DNA of 64,000 nt from Paragorgia papillata (GCA_035771165.1 JAWNZC010000337.1:4331501-4395500), one strand, 5' to 3'; positions 23,149-34,784 are shown, counted from the stretch's first letter. Notes: generated by a model not told the origin, from the letters alone. Numbers and translations are program-made.

Positions 23149-23301
23149 GCCCTGTGTTTATATAACCTGATGCAAACACTCGAGTGAGTTGGGAGAATTC
23201 GAAAGTACTTATGTAAACCCTCGCCTACGGCTCGGGTTCACATAAACTTTCGAATTCTCCCAACTCACTCGAGTGTTTGCATCAGGCTATATAAACACGG
23301 G
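23149..23301. repeat. Long hairpin with ACCCTCGCCTACGGCTCGGG loop
   Basis: Arms of about 55 bp (CCTGATGCAAACACTCGAGT ... ATTCGAAAGT and inverse) close around AAACCCTCGCCTACGGCTCG. Outer sequence 'gtgtttatat' is also mirrored. Confidence 0.85.
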
Positions 23302-23337
23302 CGGCCATTTTCTATTTCTTAATTGTATAATGTATAT

Positions 23338-23472
23338 TTAGAATTATATATGGATGTGTAGGAATATGAAATATATATTTCGAGTGTTGACCAGGAATTC
23401 TCCCGAGTTCGTGTCCATTGTATAAACATGCATGAGAGATAAATTTCATATTTCCAAGTGTCCTTATATTTT
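23338..23472. repeat. Diverged copy of the 12620 hairpin family
   Basis: Shares 'atggatgtg', 'ggaatatgaaat', 'cgagtgttgaccagga' and 'aaatttcatatttccaag' with 12620-12775. The loop has been replaced and is no longer GC-palindromic. Confidence 0.7.
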
Positions 23473-23492
23473 AGATATTTTAAAATAAATAT

Positions 23493-23528
23493 ATCTTATT
23501 AGATGTTTTGGTGTGTAGTATCGCTGTA

Positions 23529-23563
<35 letters not shown>

Positions 23564-23640
23564 GCAGGGCGAGTCAAAATACAAACAACGAGGAGTAAAA
23601 ATATACGGCGATACTACACACCAAAACATCTAATAAGAGA
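23493..23640. repeat. Long hairpin with GACGAGCCCGCAGGGCGAGTC loop region
   Basis: Arms 'tcttattagatgttttggtg' through 'tatttttac' pair with the inverse around 23560. A short frame on the minus strand to the right of the hairpin (23574-23825) has no family resemblance and is not called. The stretch 23641-24208 holds no recognised gene. Confidence 0.82.
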
Positions 23641-24208
23641 TTGATCAACAAATTTTTATGGAAAAAGAAAACTTTAAAAAGGCCAGAGAAGTACAGCGTG
23701 ACTGGCACCAGGACAAAATAATAAGCATACATGAAGTAGTCTCCCGTGTGATAAATTTGATTGGCTAACAATCCAAATAAACAGTGCAAATAACTAACTA
23801 TCCAAATATCGCTGTATATTTGCACTCAATTTTAGCGTTATTTCGACAGTTTTTAATGCAGTTGTATAATAAATAGACATATTACTCCACCTGGTTGCAG
23901 ATAAATCTTTTTACGTAAGATTATGGAAGTTATGTTTTAAAATTTTAACGAAATTAGTTTAAGTCATGCAAAATTTCTACCTTCTCCTTCCAGTTTGTCC
24001 TCAAATTGAAAATGTTGTGCGATATATCAATTGCTATCACATATAATCTTAAGAAATATAATTCATAAGTGACTCAGAAGGGAGTCTCTTTTAGTGAAGG
24101 AAGATCTGGCCAAGAAACTCCCCCACGTTTATTAATTTTCAAGTTATTTCCTTGTTACATGATTTTTTAGATGAGATATTTTTCAGGTACACATCTTTTT
24201 ATGTATAG

Positions 24209-24517
24209 GTCCGAATCAATTCACTTCTGGAGCATACTTTCCTCAACCATCATGCATTGACAAAAATCTTTGTGTGGCCCCTCCGTTTAACCCAATTTGT
24301 GGAGAAGCACTTCCACTTTGTCCATCGTCGACACTACAGAATGCAGAAACTGTTGGTTCATCGTCATTGGCCGTCAGTAAGACTTTACCAACCCTACCTC
24401 CTATAAATGATTCACACCCAGTAGAGAAAAAGAAAGAACCTGACCAAGGCTTTGCAATTGGCACTCCTGTAGTTTACCTTCCTCCTGAGGGAAGAAATGC
24501 AGCTTTGCCTGTCAAAG
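24209..24517 (+). CDS. Ig gene exon 2 (Cys/Pro-rich linker)
   Basis: Acceptor ATGTATAG ends at 24208; donor G/GTAAGTG follows 24517. 309 nt, phase 1 to 1. It encodes PNQFTSGAYFPQPSCIDKNL, then VAPPFNPICGEALPLCPSST, a Ser/Pro/Lys-rich stretch and VVYLPPEGRN. Four Cys lie in the first third. A nearer AG at 24185 would shift the frame and was not used. No known domain. Confidence 0.82.
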
Positions 24518-24647
24518 GTAAGTGTATTCTTACTTTCGTGGGAATATTATTGGAGACTGGGCATGAAAATATTAAAAACAAGACGCCTGCGCTTAGGGCT
24601 AGAATAATTTCCTTGAAAAACTATTCAGATTGTCTTCACATGTGTGA

Positions 24648-25107
24648 TACAGTCAAAACCCGCATAAAAGAAACTGCAGATTAAGAACATTCAGACTGAA
24701 TTTTAGGCAATTAAGCACCCAATATATAAGAACAAGTTCAGCCTGAAAAATAGAGCAGTTTCTTATGCGAAAAATTACTAAATTTATGAACAGACTATAC
24801 GTAACCTAGTTACCGAGCAAGCTTTACATGCAGGTTACTGGAAACATGCAGACATTAGATCAATGCTAGAAAAATCAGTGTACTTTAGTACTAAATGGTG
24901 ATATCCTATTGTTTATTTGCTAATGCTTTATAGCAATAATTAGTGTAATACATTGTGTTAGGGTATATTATTAGGATATATTAGTACATTCTACAAACAT
25001 ATATCAATATTTAAAAAATGCGCAAAATTAGCCAGAGGCATGTACTGTTACTCTATCGAAACAACTTACAATCAATTTATTGATTTGTATACATGTGCAG
25101 TATTAGT
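24648..25107. mobile_element. MITE family, copy 1
   Basis: Starts CAAAACCCGCATAAAAGAAA and shares 'ttagtgtaatacattgtgtt', 'ttaggatatat' and 'accagaggca'-like blocks with 35140-35672. The right end is not intact. Intron 2 of the Ig gene. Confidence 0.65.
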
Positions 25108-25131
25108 ATATATATATATATATATATATAG

Positions 25132-25207
25132 TATAGTTTAAGTGGGCTTACCTCAAAATGTTGAGTGTCGACACTCAACATTTTGAGGTAAGCCCACTTA
25201 AACTATA
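25132..25207. repeat. Perfect 76 bp palindrome
   Basis: Arms of 38 bp meet at GTC|GAC without a spacer (centre 25169/25170). Flanked by TA tracts. Confidence 0.93.
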
Positions 25208-25283
25208 TTATATTCGCTCTACCTTTATATATGGTATTGAGTACTTTCCGACATTCCGTGAACAAAATCACACGTGCTCGTTT

Positions 25284-25284
25284 G

Positions 25285-25316
<32 letters not shown>

Positions 25317-25324
25317 TATATATA
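25284..25324. repeat. (TA)n tract
   Basis: TA run leading into the hammerhead-like motif. Confidence 0.9.
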
Positions 25325-25381
25325 GTTCAATCTACAGACACGTGTTTCGCTGTACTACAGCTCATCGGTGTAGCTTGGAAC
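25325..25381 (-). ncRNA. Hammerhead-like motif, core mutated
   Basis: Same stems as at 12234-12291: stem II GCTGT/ACAGC, GAAA, stem III ACAC/GTGT, stem I CTACA/TGTAG. But the core reads CCGATGA instead of CTGATGA (U4 to C), which should abolish cleavage. Followed on the right by about 150 bp of body and (TA)n. Confidence 0.68.
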
Positions 25382-25552
25382 AATCTGAATGAATTTCGTC
25401 AATTACTTATACACATGCGACCGTCGGTCACAACTGCATGTGGGACAGCATCGGTGAAGTACATTCAGATAGCGTGAAGTGCGCATGGGCCCAGAGTGCT
25501 CAAACTTCCACAAGGGTAGTGAGCGTTGCATTATATATATATATATATATAT

Positions 25553-25902
25553 TTAAAAAACGATCACCATTTGGTAAGTTCGTTGGCGTAGTAACTTTGA
25601 AAAATAACGTTGTCTAAGGCGAGAAAATCAAAGCTAAAGTTTATGTAAATCAGGTGAAAATTTTATCAGATATAAAACCACGATACGGTTATGATTTTTC
25701 TTTGTGTTTTCCTCATGAATTATTAATGCTAATAATTCATGAGGAAAACACAAAGAAAAATCATAACCGTATCGTGGTTTTATATCTGATAAAATTTTCA
25801 CCTGATTTACATAAACTTTAGCTTTGATTTTCTCGCCTTAGACAACGTTATTTTTCAAAGTTACTACGCCAACGAACTTACCAAATGGTGATCGTTTTTT
25901 AA
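25553..25902. repeat. Perfect long palindrome, two 173 bp arms
   Basis: Arm 25553-25725 is followed by ATGC and then by its reverse complement (25730-25902) with no mismatch or gap that I can see. The arm sequence is a copy of the body at 13740-13920 and 34860-35028. Confidence 0.93.
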
Positions 25903-26008
25903 GCCATTCAAAACACTCGCAGAACGTGTTTTATCAGATCTAAAACACTCGGCTTCGCCTCGTGTTCTAAATCTGATAAAACACTCCTGCTCGTGTTTTA
26001 AATAGTAC
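25903..26008. repeat. Hairpin with CTCGGCTTCGCCTCG loop
   Basis: Arms 'cgtgttttatcagatctaaa' and inverse enclose ACACTCGGCTTCGCCTCGTG. A shorter relative is at 34785-34850. It directly abuts the long palindrome. Confidence 0.8.
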
Positions 26009-26132
26009 ATATATATATAATAGTAAGACAAAAGGACAAACTTGCGTTACTTATTAATTAATAATTATTCACTCATCAGGTGATTATCGCGTCTGATCCC
26101 AACGTCATGTTCACATATTAATCTATCAACTT

Positions 26133-26188
26133 GTTCCGAGCTGCACTAATGAGAGCTGTACAGCGAAACGTACGTCTGCAGATTGAAC
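26133..26188 (+). ncRNA. Hammerhead-like motif, core mutated
   Basis: GTTCC..GCTGCA, CTAATGA, AGCTGTACAGC, GAAA, ACGT/ACGT, C, TGCAG..GAAC. The core has A in place of G5 (CTAATGA), predicted inactive. It faces an inverted second copy across a TA tract. Confidence 0.65.
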
Positions 26189-26216
26189 AGTATATATATT
26201 TATATATATATATATT

Positions 26217-26272
26217 GTTCAATCTGCAGACGTACGTTTCGCGGTACAGCTCTCATTAGTGCAGCTCGGAAC
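26217..26272 (-). ncRNA. Hammerhead-like motif, inverted second copy
   Basis: Mirror of 26133-26188 with the same CTAATGA change and a further mismatch in stem II (GTACCGC). Stem I TGCAG/CTGCA is kept. Confidence 0.62.
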
Positions 26273-26309
26273 AAGCTGATAGCTTAATATGGGAACAGAG
26301 TGCTCAAAC

Positions 26310-26385
26310 CACTATATTTTGTAGGTTCGGGTCCCGCTTAGGCGCTCAGAAATTTTTCTGAGTTAAAATAGCTCGAAGAACATAT
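26310..26385 (+). repeat. tRNA T-arm-like block next to hammerhead copy
   Basis: GTAGGTTCGGGTCCCGC resembles a tRNA T arm with B box, followed by the hairpin CTCAGAAATTTTTCTGAG. The same pairing of T-arm block and CTCAGAAAAAT hairpin occurs at 12410-12573. Confidence 0.5.
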
Positions 26386-26437
26386 TTACACTCAGCAATT
26401 AATTAATTAGTTTGCGATGAAAAATTTATTTTCACAG

Positions 26438-26701
26438 CACTTCCGATCATAATCAATGCCCCTGTTTCTTCGATAACCATTAAAGAAAAGGAACCTCTCA
26501 AGTTAACGTGCTCGGTTGATACCAAAGCTGATCCATCCGCACGTGTCACTTGGATCCGTGAAAAGGATAAATCGATCGTTGGTGAAGGAGAGACATTACT
26601 GTTAGATAATATTAAGCAAAGTGATGCGGGGAATTATTCTTGTAAAGCACAAAATGGAAATGCTGTTGCAGCTACAGTTCTTACAAAAGTAAATGTCGAA
26701 T
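26438..26701 (+). CDS. Ig gene exon 3 (Ig domain 1)
   Basis: Acceptor TTTTCACAG ends at 26437; donor T/GTAAGTG follows 26701. 264 nt, phase 1 to 1. I-set-like Ig domain: first Cys in PLKLTCSV, Trp in VTWIRE, second Cys in SDAGNYSCKAQNG (the D-x-G-x-Y-x-C signature), ending in VLTKVNV. An NYS glycosylation site sits before the second Cys. Confidence 0.92.
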
Positions 26702-28015
26702 GTAAGTGTTCTAAGAAAAGTTGACATTCATTGTTTTGGCAGCGGATTATTTTCTTTTTACTGTTGTTGTCGTCGTTGTTGTCATCGTTCTTAACACTTT
26801 CCGGCCTGGACCTCTTCCTGTGCTGAGTAAATCGTCTGGCGTTAGCCAGAATAAACCTTAACGACTCGTCGCCAGCCTTCAAAGTGTTAAGCTTGGTGTT
26901 GATAATGATGATGTTCTTGCATGTCATTGTTCTTGTTGTCGTTGTTGCTATTGTTCTTGCTATTATTCGAACTGCAAGAATTAATATGGTTAAATGCAGG
27001 CAAACATAAATAGTAAATAAACACATTTTTTTTAAAAAAATAATTGCTCGGTTAAACCACGTAAAAATAGTAAAATTTCTACCTCAAATTATGAAGAAAA
27101 ATATTTACGCTTAGAATATGAGCAAATATTAACAAAACGCTGGTTTAAACATTCTAACCTTTTTGCCACCTCGTTGTTTGGGACATGGTTTAGACATATG
27201 ACAAACATCCTATTCCTATAATCAGTAAACGGATTTTGCAGGTCATAACGCTACACTTCGTCGAAAATCTCTGTGTCATAGCCACTAATCTTAATTATTT
27301 TATAATTAGGAGTTTTTTTATAGACTGGTCTGGTTGACATCTTCCCAGCATTCCAGTCTAATTATTTTCAGACATTAAAATGTTGATTATATGGCTGAAC
27401 TTGTTTTCAGGTCAATAAATAAATTCCCAACGCAGCCAGGTGAAGAATCAGACATAGTTTAACGCTACTCTGGTTTAATAGTTTTTATAGCTTAAAAAGT
27501 TACTGTTCATGACCCAACGTTTCGATACTCCAATCTAGTGTTTTCATCCGGGGTGATCGTTACCCTGGCTGGCTCGCCTCCATATATTTTCACACTCTTA
27601 GATGATCTGAATGTAAAAGAGAGTTAGACATTTTCGTTTGAACATTTTGAACACGTCCTGGAATATTAGTGTTTCTTTTGATCAAAACTGCTTATTCAAA
27701 AGCGCAGAAAATTAATGCTGAATAGGTGTTTCAACATGAAACGAAACAAATCAACTCAAACGTAAGTTAAACCGGCGCAACATCTGAAGATGCAAATGAT
27801 GAGTTAAAATCGAATAAGAAAACGAACCAGAAGCGATATAATATGCCACATAAAAACCATATAAATTGGCTTATTAGCCAATAAAGTCGGTTTTCTTTGA
27901 TCTACCGCGGGTATATATCACGAATATCCCGAAAATCGGTGCTATAACCTATACAGCAACTTACTTACGTCAAATTAATATCTCAAGAGAAAATCTTCTT
28001 TGTCGGCTAATAAGA
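26702..28015 (+). other. Intron 3, unassigned part
   Basis: TTG/GTT-rich stretch (26760-26960), then unique AT-rich DNA. No domain-bearing frame or repeat recognised. Confidence 0.6.
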
Positions 28016-28117
28016 AAGTTATTGAACCGACCTTGGTCAATTAGTTGTTTTTTAACCTCGGCCTACGCCCTCGGTTTATAAAACAACTAATTGATCTCGG
28101 TTGGTTCAATAACCCTT
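28016..28117. repeat. Long hairpin with CCTCGGCCTACGCCCTCGG loop
   Basis: Arms 'gttattgaaccgacc..ggtc' and 'aattagttgtttt' with inverse copies enclose AACCTCGGCCTACGCCCTCG. In intron 3. Confidence 0.85.
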
Positions 28118-28151
28118 ATACTTATTATATAATTAACCTTGTTTACTCCGT

Positions 28152-28257
28152 CTGTACTGAAAAGTATTTGCCTCAGGTATTTTCGCACAAACCTCGCTTC
28201 TTCGTCGCTCGGTCTGTGCGAAAACCACAGGCAAATATACTTTCCCAAACAATACAG
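28152..28257. repeat. Long hairpin with CCTCGCTTCTTCGTCGCTCGG loop region
   Basis: Arms 'ctgtactgaaaagtatttgc' and 'ttttcgcaca' pair with the inverse. It lies 35 bp from the previous hairpin, with different arms but a similar loop. Confidence 0.85.
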
Positions 28258-28313
28258 ATAACCTAAGTCTTGGTTATATAGTAAACCTTTCATATATATG
28301 TTTGTCATTTTAG

Positions 28314-28622
28314 GTCCACCACGGACTTCTGGTGGTATTGATCATAATGTCATTACAGCAAAATCAGGAGAAAACGTCACATTGACTTGTGAAACAAACT
28401 GTTTTCCTGAGCCACAATTTAGCTGGTACCGTGACGAAGAGCCAGATAAACTTCTGCGAACCTGTGAACCATTACCACAAAGCCTGATAGACCACCAGAA
28501 GCAAGGCACTAGTGAGGAACGTTCATTTTGTGAGTTAACGCTAGCAGCAACCCCTGGAGATAAACTGACTTGCAAAAAAACTAGCAGCCTTGGAACGGAG
28601 CAGCAAACATTTGAAATAAAAG
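28314..28622 (+). CDS. Ig gene exon 4 (Ig domain 2)
   Basis: Acceptor TCATTTTAG ends at 28313; donor G/GTAAATA follows 28622. 309 nt, phase 1 to 1. Ig-like: ENVTLTCETNCFPEP, FSWYRDEEPD, then SFCELTLAATPGDKLTCKKT, with Cys in the expected places plus two extra Cys pairs. NVT is a potential glycosylation site. Confidence 0.9.
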
Positions 28623-30514
28623 GTAAATACTTGTTTTCATCTATGCCAACAAGCAAAGACGGCGTTTGATGTTCACCCGCTGTGCAATGGTACTTAACCT
28701 GAACAGAAGGTATATAGGCCAGCTTTGCTAACCTATCCTATAATCTAACTAACCCAGTGGCATGCATGTGCTAGTGGCGTACTAGATTTTTCTTTCGTGC
28801 TTTATAATATACAAATAACTTGATATAAGCCAAATCTAGCTAGCTAGTTAACAATGATCAATTTCTTACGTGAACTGTGTTGTTACCTATAGTACATCTG
28901 ATCTTATGTGTAATAGACGTGTAGTGTCAACAATTAGCTTTGCTTACATTTTATTTTCTTCTACCATGTGTAATTTGGTGATCCAAGTTTTGGGTGTACG
29001 AGTATATACGGCGGCACGTTGTTCCCGGGCCGCTCCTGGGAACCTAAAATTAACCAAACCAAAGTTCTAAACAAACTAATATAGCCTAACCTATATTATG
29101 TGAACATTGTTCTTTGACCAAAAACCAAGAACTACCCGACAACTTTAAAAAGTACAGAACAAAACATATTCCGGAAAGTTATGCCATCCTGAAAACTCAA
29201 GATATGAGTTAAAACAAGTGGAACTATGGATCGTTTTCGCTCAGGTGATCGGTGGCCCCTTGGGGTGGTGAAACGAAATATTTGAATAAGAATAGAGTTA
29301 AATTCCCATAAGATAAAGATTGTGCACCAACATGGCCGCCATTTCATTGTTTCTGTGCACCGCCGCCATGACGTCAGATGAAAACCAAGAATACTGTGAC
29401 ATGGCTGAAGATGACTTTGAAATAGAGTCGAAATATTACAATTTCACGGAAGTTCCACTTATTCTAATCATATATTATCAACAAGACGCCTGGGTCAGGC
29501 GCTCACTCGGGCTACTGGCAAAGTGCGGAGGTGCTTGAGTAAAAGATACTGATTGTAGTGTTATTGCAGCAATCACAAAATCGAAGCCTGAATTGAAGGC
29601 CTCTCGGCCTCCGCAGAGGCTCTATACCGCGCTAGGTCTGCCGCGCTAGCAAAGGTGGGAGTGGGCCAAGGAAGACTAGATCAAAGGCGACCAGATCGAA
29701 GGCTGAATGTGGTGCAAATTTCACAGAGGTGAACATATTTACGATCAAGCAGTCGTTAGGCACATCTGATCGCTATTAAACTACAAAGTCAGTCAGTCTC
29801 TTTCGAAAGCTAACAACAATGTGCAAGAACACCTTGATCAAAAGGCAAAGCTGTTCAACTTTTTGTCCAACTCCAAAAGCGAAAGGAGCAAAGAGCTTAC
29901 AACACGCCTCACGGACTCACTCCATCACACGGCTAACAACTCACCGGAAGTATGAATAGTAGCGGAGGTAAAAAATGCAAAATGGAAACCTAGACTCGGC
30001 CTACCATAGGTAGCCCGCGAGTAAAAATATATGGTCTTGAAACTTGGCAAACTTCAAAGCGCCTATAATAGGCTGTGATTTTATGTTGAACCGTACCTTA
30101 CACCGTGCACATCCTTTGTTTTTGGTTTATTAATATTTAAATAACACGGTTGAGCGATTGTACTGAAACGTTGCTACTCTTGGTTTGCACATGACGTCGT
30201 GACGGCCATGTTGGAGGAACTTTAACAAAAGAATCTCATTAGCAGCTATTGTATTTGGGGTATGTTTTCCTCAAACATGGCCGCCGGTTCTTTGTCTTCT
30301 AAATCTCAAGGGATTGATTGCAAACCACCAATTGGATAATTCGTTCATTATACTAAAATACAATGGGTTCAGTGACCGTGCACCGTGCACAAAAATGCAT
30401 AAAGGCGAACAAAGACTTTAGCTGAGTTTCGGCCAGACCATATTTTGAATTGCTATGTTATTCAGTAATCAGTAACATGCATGCAGTCTTGAGAATAATG
30501 TTTCTCTTATATAG
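28623..30514 (+). other. Intron 4, no gene recognised
   Basis: Contains scattered 'atggccgcc'-type words and a GC-richer patch near 29600 ('ccgcgctagg' direct repeats) but no domain-bearing frame. Confidence 0.6.
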
Positions 30515-30745
30515 CTGCAACCCAGCTTTCATCGCCAGCTGTTGATTCTTCTCACGATTTCGATACTGTTGGTTGTTATACCAGATGTTATACTACACCA
30601 AATTTTCCAGAATTACTTTTTGTTGATACCGGTCAGACGGACCGACGTGATGATTCCCTAAGCAGTTATATCATTCAGTTTGTGAATCGTTGTGCAAAAG
30701 AAGCCGAAACACGTGGGTTTGATTATTTTGGTATTACAAGTTACG
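30515..30745 (+). CDS. Ig gene exon 5 (Cys module, first half)
   Basis: Acceptor TTATATAG ends at 30514; donor G/GTATGT follows 30745. 231 nt, phase 1 to 1. Encodes DTVGCYTRCYTTPNFPELLF, YIIQFVNRCAKEAETRG and FDYFGITSY. The FDYFGI..Y continues into DECFSG in the next exon, a pattern seen in secreted Cys-rich modules of marine invertebrates (my recollection; no named domain assigned). Confidence 0.82.
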
Positions 30746-31082
30746 GTATGTAATTAATGGTATTCATTTTGACATTACAATTAGTTACAATTGTTATTTT
30801 TGCTATTCGTAATTTGTTATTTGCTATTTGTTTTAATAATATTTGTTATTTGAAATTTGCTGTGTGCTATATATAATATCTAGAGGCATGTTTATATGAG
30901 CCAAGCTATAGCCCAGCTCTTTGCAGCCAGACCTGGATTTACTACCAAAATCAGTATCGTTGGACCCAAAATAGCGACGCGTCAATAACAAGCCTAGCAC
31001 AGAAGAATGTATTAAAATCACGCGAGTGAAAGAATGCAGTCTTTACGGCAAGTTTATTTCATATGGTTCTTTGGTTCTTTAT

Positions 31083-32205
<1,123 letters not shown>

Positions 32206-32345
32206 TTACTTTAGTACTTATTACTTTAGTATACTTACTTTAACACTGTATTTATTCTTATAAATTACAAGCTGTCATATGACTACACGTGACGCAATGT
32301 GGTGTAAAATTTTGGTATTTAGGAAAGTGTGTTTTGTTTAATTAG

Positions 32346-32498
32346 ATGAGTGCTTCTCTGGTGATCAAACTGTAAAAACAACATACGACTTTTCTGGTCC
32401 AAGTGATAAATGTATTACTGGTGAATTTAAACCTTGTACTCCAGATGATACCTACTGCTTAGGACAATGTTCTTCCATGTTTGTTTACAAATTTAAAG
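32346..32498 (+). CDS. Ig gene exon 6 (Cys module, second half)
   Basis: Acceptor TTTAATTAG ends at 32345; donor G/GTAAGCA follows 32498. 153 nt, phase 1 to 1. Encodes ECFSGDQTVKTTYDF, then DKCITGEFKPC, DDTYCLGQCSSMFVYKF: six Cys completing the module begun in exon 5. Confidence 0.82.
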
Positions 32499-32802
32499 GT
32501 AAGCACATAATCATTTTATGGCTTATAGAGAAGGCCCTGGGAACGATGTTGACCGTAAAATTCAAAATGGCGGCCAATTCTGCAATGGAAAGTTTTCACA
32601 TTTCCAACGACGACTTGTGGCTCACTATGAACTAAAAAATTCCATGTAAATATTTTGAAATGAGCACAGAGAACACCCAGAGTGAAAATGATTCGAGTCG
32701 AGTAATGAAACAAGATGTTTTTAAAGGCGTGAGTGAGTACGAAACGTGTCGTAATTTTGTCATGCATATAATAAATGAGTAATCATATGATTTTGCTCGT
32801 AC

Positions 32803-32990
32803 AATAGACCTTATTCAAAAAATGGCCGCCGAATTAAAATTATTTTATATACATATAAATTAGCCCTTATGAACTCGTTTTCATGTGTGAAATTCAAAAT
32901 AATTTTTACTTTAAAACGAGGTCATAAGGGCTAATTTATATGCACATAAAAGAATTCTAATTCGGCGGCCATTTTGGAATAAGGTCTATT
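32803..32990. mobile_element. Foldback MITE in intron 6
   Basis: Ends AATAGACCTTATTC and inverse; inner arms 'atggccgccgaatta' and 'aaattagcccttatga' are also mirrored. Flanks carry GCTCGTACAA and GCTCGTGCAA, possibly an 8-10 bp target duplication with one change. Confidence 0.78.
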
Positions 32991-33100
32991 AACGGCTCGT
33001 GCAATTTTGGCAAAATTTTCAAATATCACTTGTAGTGTAAATCCTTAATTGTACTCGCTATCATATGATACCTATACTTATTATACTTACTTCAATATAG

Positions 33101-33243
33101 AGTCAAATTCAGCGAAAATGAGGAAGAGAAGAACAATGCAGAGAAGAGTGTTTAAACCTCGCCTACGTCAATGTTCAAAACTTAAACAATTTCTTGAAAC
33201 GAAGTCGGAGATTCTTTTGAATGGCATGAATAAAATAGAATAA
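33101..33243 (+). CDS. Ig gene exon 7 (basic tail and stop)
   Basis: Acceptor TTCAATATAG ends at 33100. 47 codons and TAA: SNSAKMRKRRTMQRRVFKPR then LRQCSKLKQFLETKSE. Strongly basic, one Cys, no transmembrane helix. AATAAA occurs at 33227, overlapping the last codons, and again near 33375. A LINE 3' end begins right after the stop, so the native 3' UTR is unclear. The basic tail could be a processed or matrix-binding end; unknown. Confidence 0.75.
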
Positions 33244-33690
33244 TTTTTATTGACCGCTCCCCAAAGGGGCTTTTCAGTGACAATTGCAACTGGTGATTTA
33301 CAAAAATTATTAATTGACAATATATATTTAATTTAAGTAAGTGACAAGAATTACAAACAATATTGATAAAAAAAAATTAAATAAATAAATAGAACAAAAT
33401 ATAATTTATATTTCATCAATCTTCCAAAAATTGTTGAAGTAGGTGGTTTTTTAACTTCCGCTTGAAGCCTGCAATTGAGTTGCATGATTTGAAAAACTCG
33501 TCAAGGTTATTCCATAGTGATACAGTTCTAAAGTAGAAAGACTTCTGGCCAGAGGTGGTCTTAAATCTAGGAATGTTCAATTGTCACTATTTCTTGCTGT
33601 ACGACCAGTTGTTGACATAGTTGTCATGACTTTTTTGAACATGACGAATCGCAACGTTAACTAACTGCAATGTACATTAGCTGGATAGCA
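33244..33690 (-). pseudogene. LINE 3' end (CR1/L2-like)
   Basis: The minus frame ends with LWNNLDEFFKSCNSIAGFKR and a stop at about 33415; 'fyfRTvslWN' style motifs are the usual LINE C terminus. The 3' UTR continues to the Ig gene's stop codon. Confidence 0.68.
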
Positions 33691-33800
33691 TAGCTTTTTC
33701 CCTTGTCGGATGTGTGCTCATGAAATTTTCTTCTGGAAATTTTCTTCTGGGTATTTCTTCTGGAGACGTAAACAGGAGATCTTTAATATCGTATTCAAGG

Positions 33801-34214
33801 CAACCTCGTTCCCAGGGCCTTTTCTGAAATTAGGAAGGCGGGAAAAGGCCCTGGCATCGGCTGGTGGACTCTGCATTTTCATTGGTTGATTGCTTTTCTT
33901 AAACATTCCTCGTCAAACATATTTATGCATAGTTTTGTGCCAGTTATGATCAAATAGCTTCAACGGGACCGCCAACGGGACCGCCAACGGGACCGCCAAC
34001 GGGACCGCCAACGGGACCGCCAACGGGACCGCCAACGGGACCAATTATTACAATGAACATCTCCCACGGGACAGCATTACTCCGAATGATTTTGCGTACT
34101 AAATTAAATTGCTAATTTATTACACCCAGAATTTCTGGGTGCTGTGACCAGCCGATGCCAGGGCCTTAATTCTCCCGCCCTCCCAATTTCAAAAAGGCCC
34201 TGGGAATGAGGTTG
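33801..34214. mobile_element. MITE with 10 bp target duplication
   Basis: Ends CAACCTCGTTCCCAGGGCCT and inverse (one mismatch). Exact direct repeats GTATTCAAGG flank it (33791-33800, 34215-34224). Inner arms 'ccctggcatcggctgg' and inverse. It carries an internal minisatellite. A 9-10 bp duplication suggests a Mutator-like source, not proven. A related block 'aaggccctgggaacga' lies at 32531. Confidence 0.85.
33961..34042. repeat. 12 bp minisatellite (AACGGGACCGCC)n
   Basis: About seven near-perfect units inside the MITE, so the array was probably carried or generated by the element. Confidence 0.95.
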
Positions 34215-34224
34215 GTATTCAAGG

Positions 34225-34784
34225 CACGGAATAACAAATTACCTAGTTATATTACGAATATGTTTAAATTGAGAGACAATAATGGGCATAGACCCCTAGG
34301 GTGGTACAGAATAAGGATTATTAGGGGGTATTTGTATGGATGAAAGTTGTCCCTGTCAAGGGGGTCACCCTGGCCCCAGAGCTGCAGTTTACAGAGTATG
34401 TATATTTGAGGAAAAGTTGTCCCTGCTAGCAGGATGACCTTCGATCGTCCCGAAGGGCAAACCAAGTTTTAACCAATCACGTTGAAGCGTTCCTTTGGAG
34501 TTGTCTCGGCTAGCTGAATGAAGCTGTTTACATGAATCTCGCAAAGAGGGTGGCCCTATCCCGAGGGTGGCCCTATCCCGAGGGTGACCCTACTAGCCGA
34601 GACAAGTGTCAAATTCCCCATGTAAACGCTCGCTGTCGCGACTAAATAAAATGAATGCAGGGGTGACCCTTCTAGTAGTGACAACTCTCGTCCATGTAAA
34701 CGGGACCTTAGTTTGTATTCTTTATATAGAGGAAACTATAAGCTATAAGTAATATTTAAAAATGAGCAGCACTGTTTTTTCAGA
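34225..34784. other. Unassigned stretch with a probable MITE
   Basis: Around 34505-34710, 'tgtctcggctag' and 'ctagccgagaca' are mirrored, with direct repeats of TGGCCCTATCCCGAGGG and mirrored 'catgtaaac' words. Probably a small DNA transposon remnant. No gene. Confidence 0.5.

Noticed and set aside
24185..24208. Alternative splice acceptor at TTTTTCAG (24185) for exon 2
   Set aside because: It would put exon 2 in another frame than the Cys/Pro-rich open frame; the acceptor at 24208 keeps phase 1.
33961..34042. Possible CRISPR-like repeat
   Set aside because: A 12 bp uninterrupted minisatellite with no spacers, in a eukaryotic MITE.
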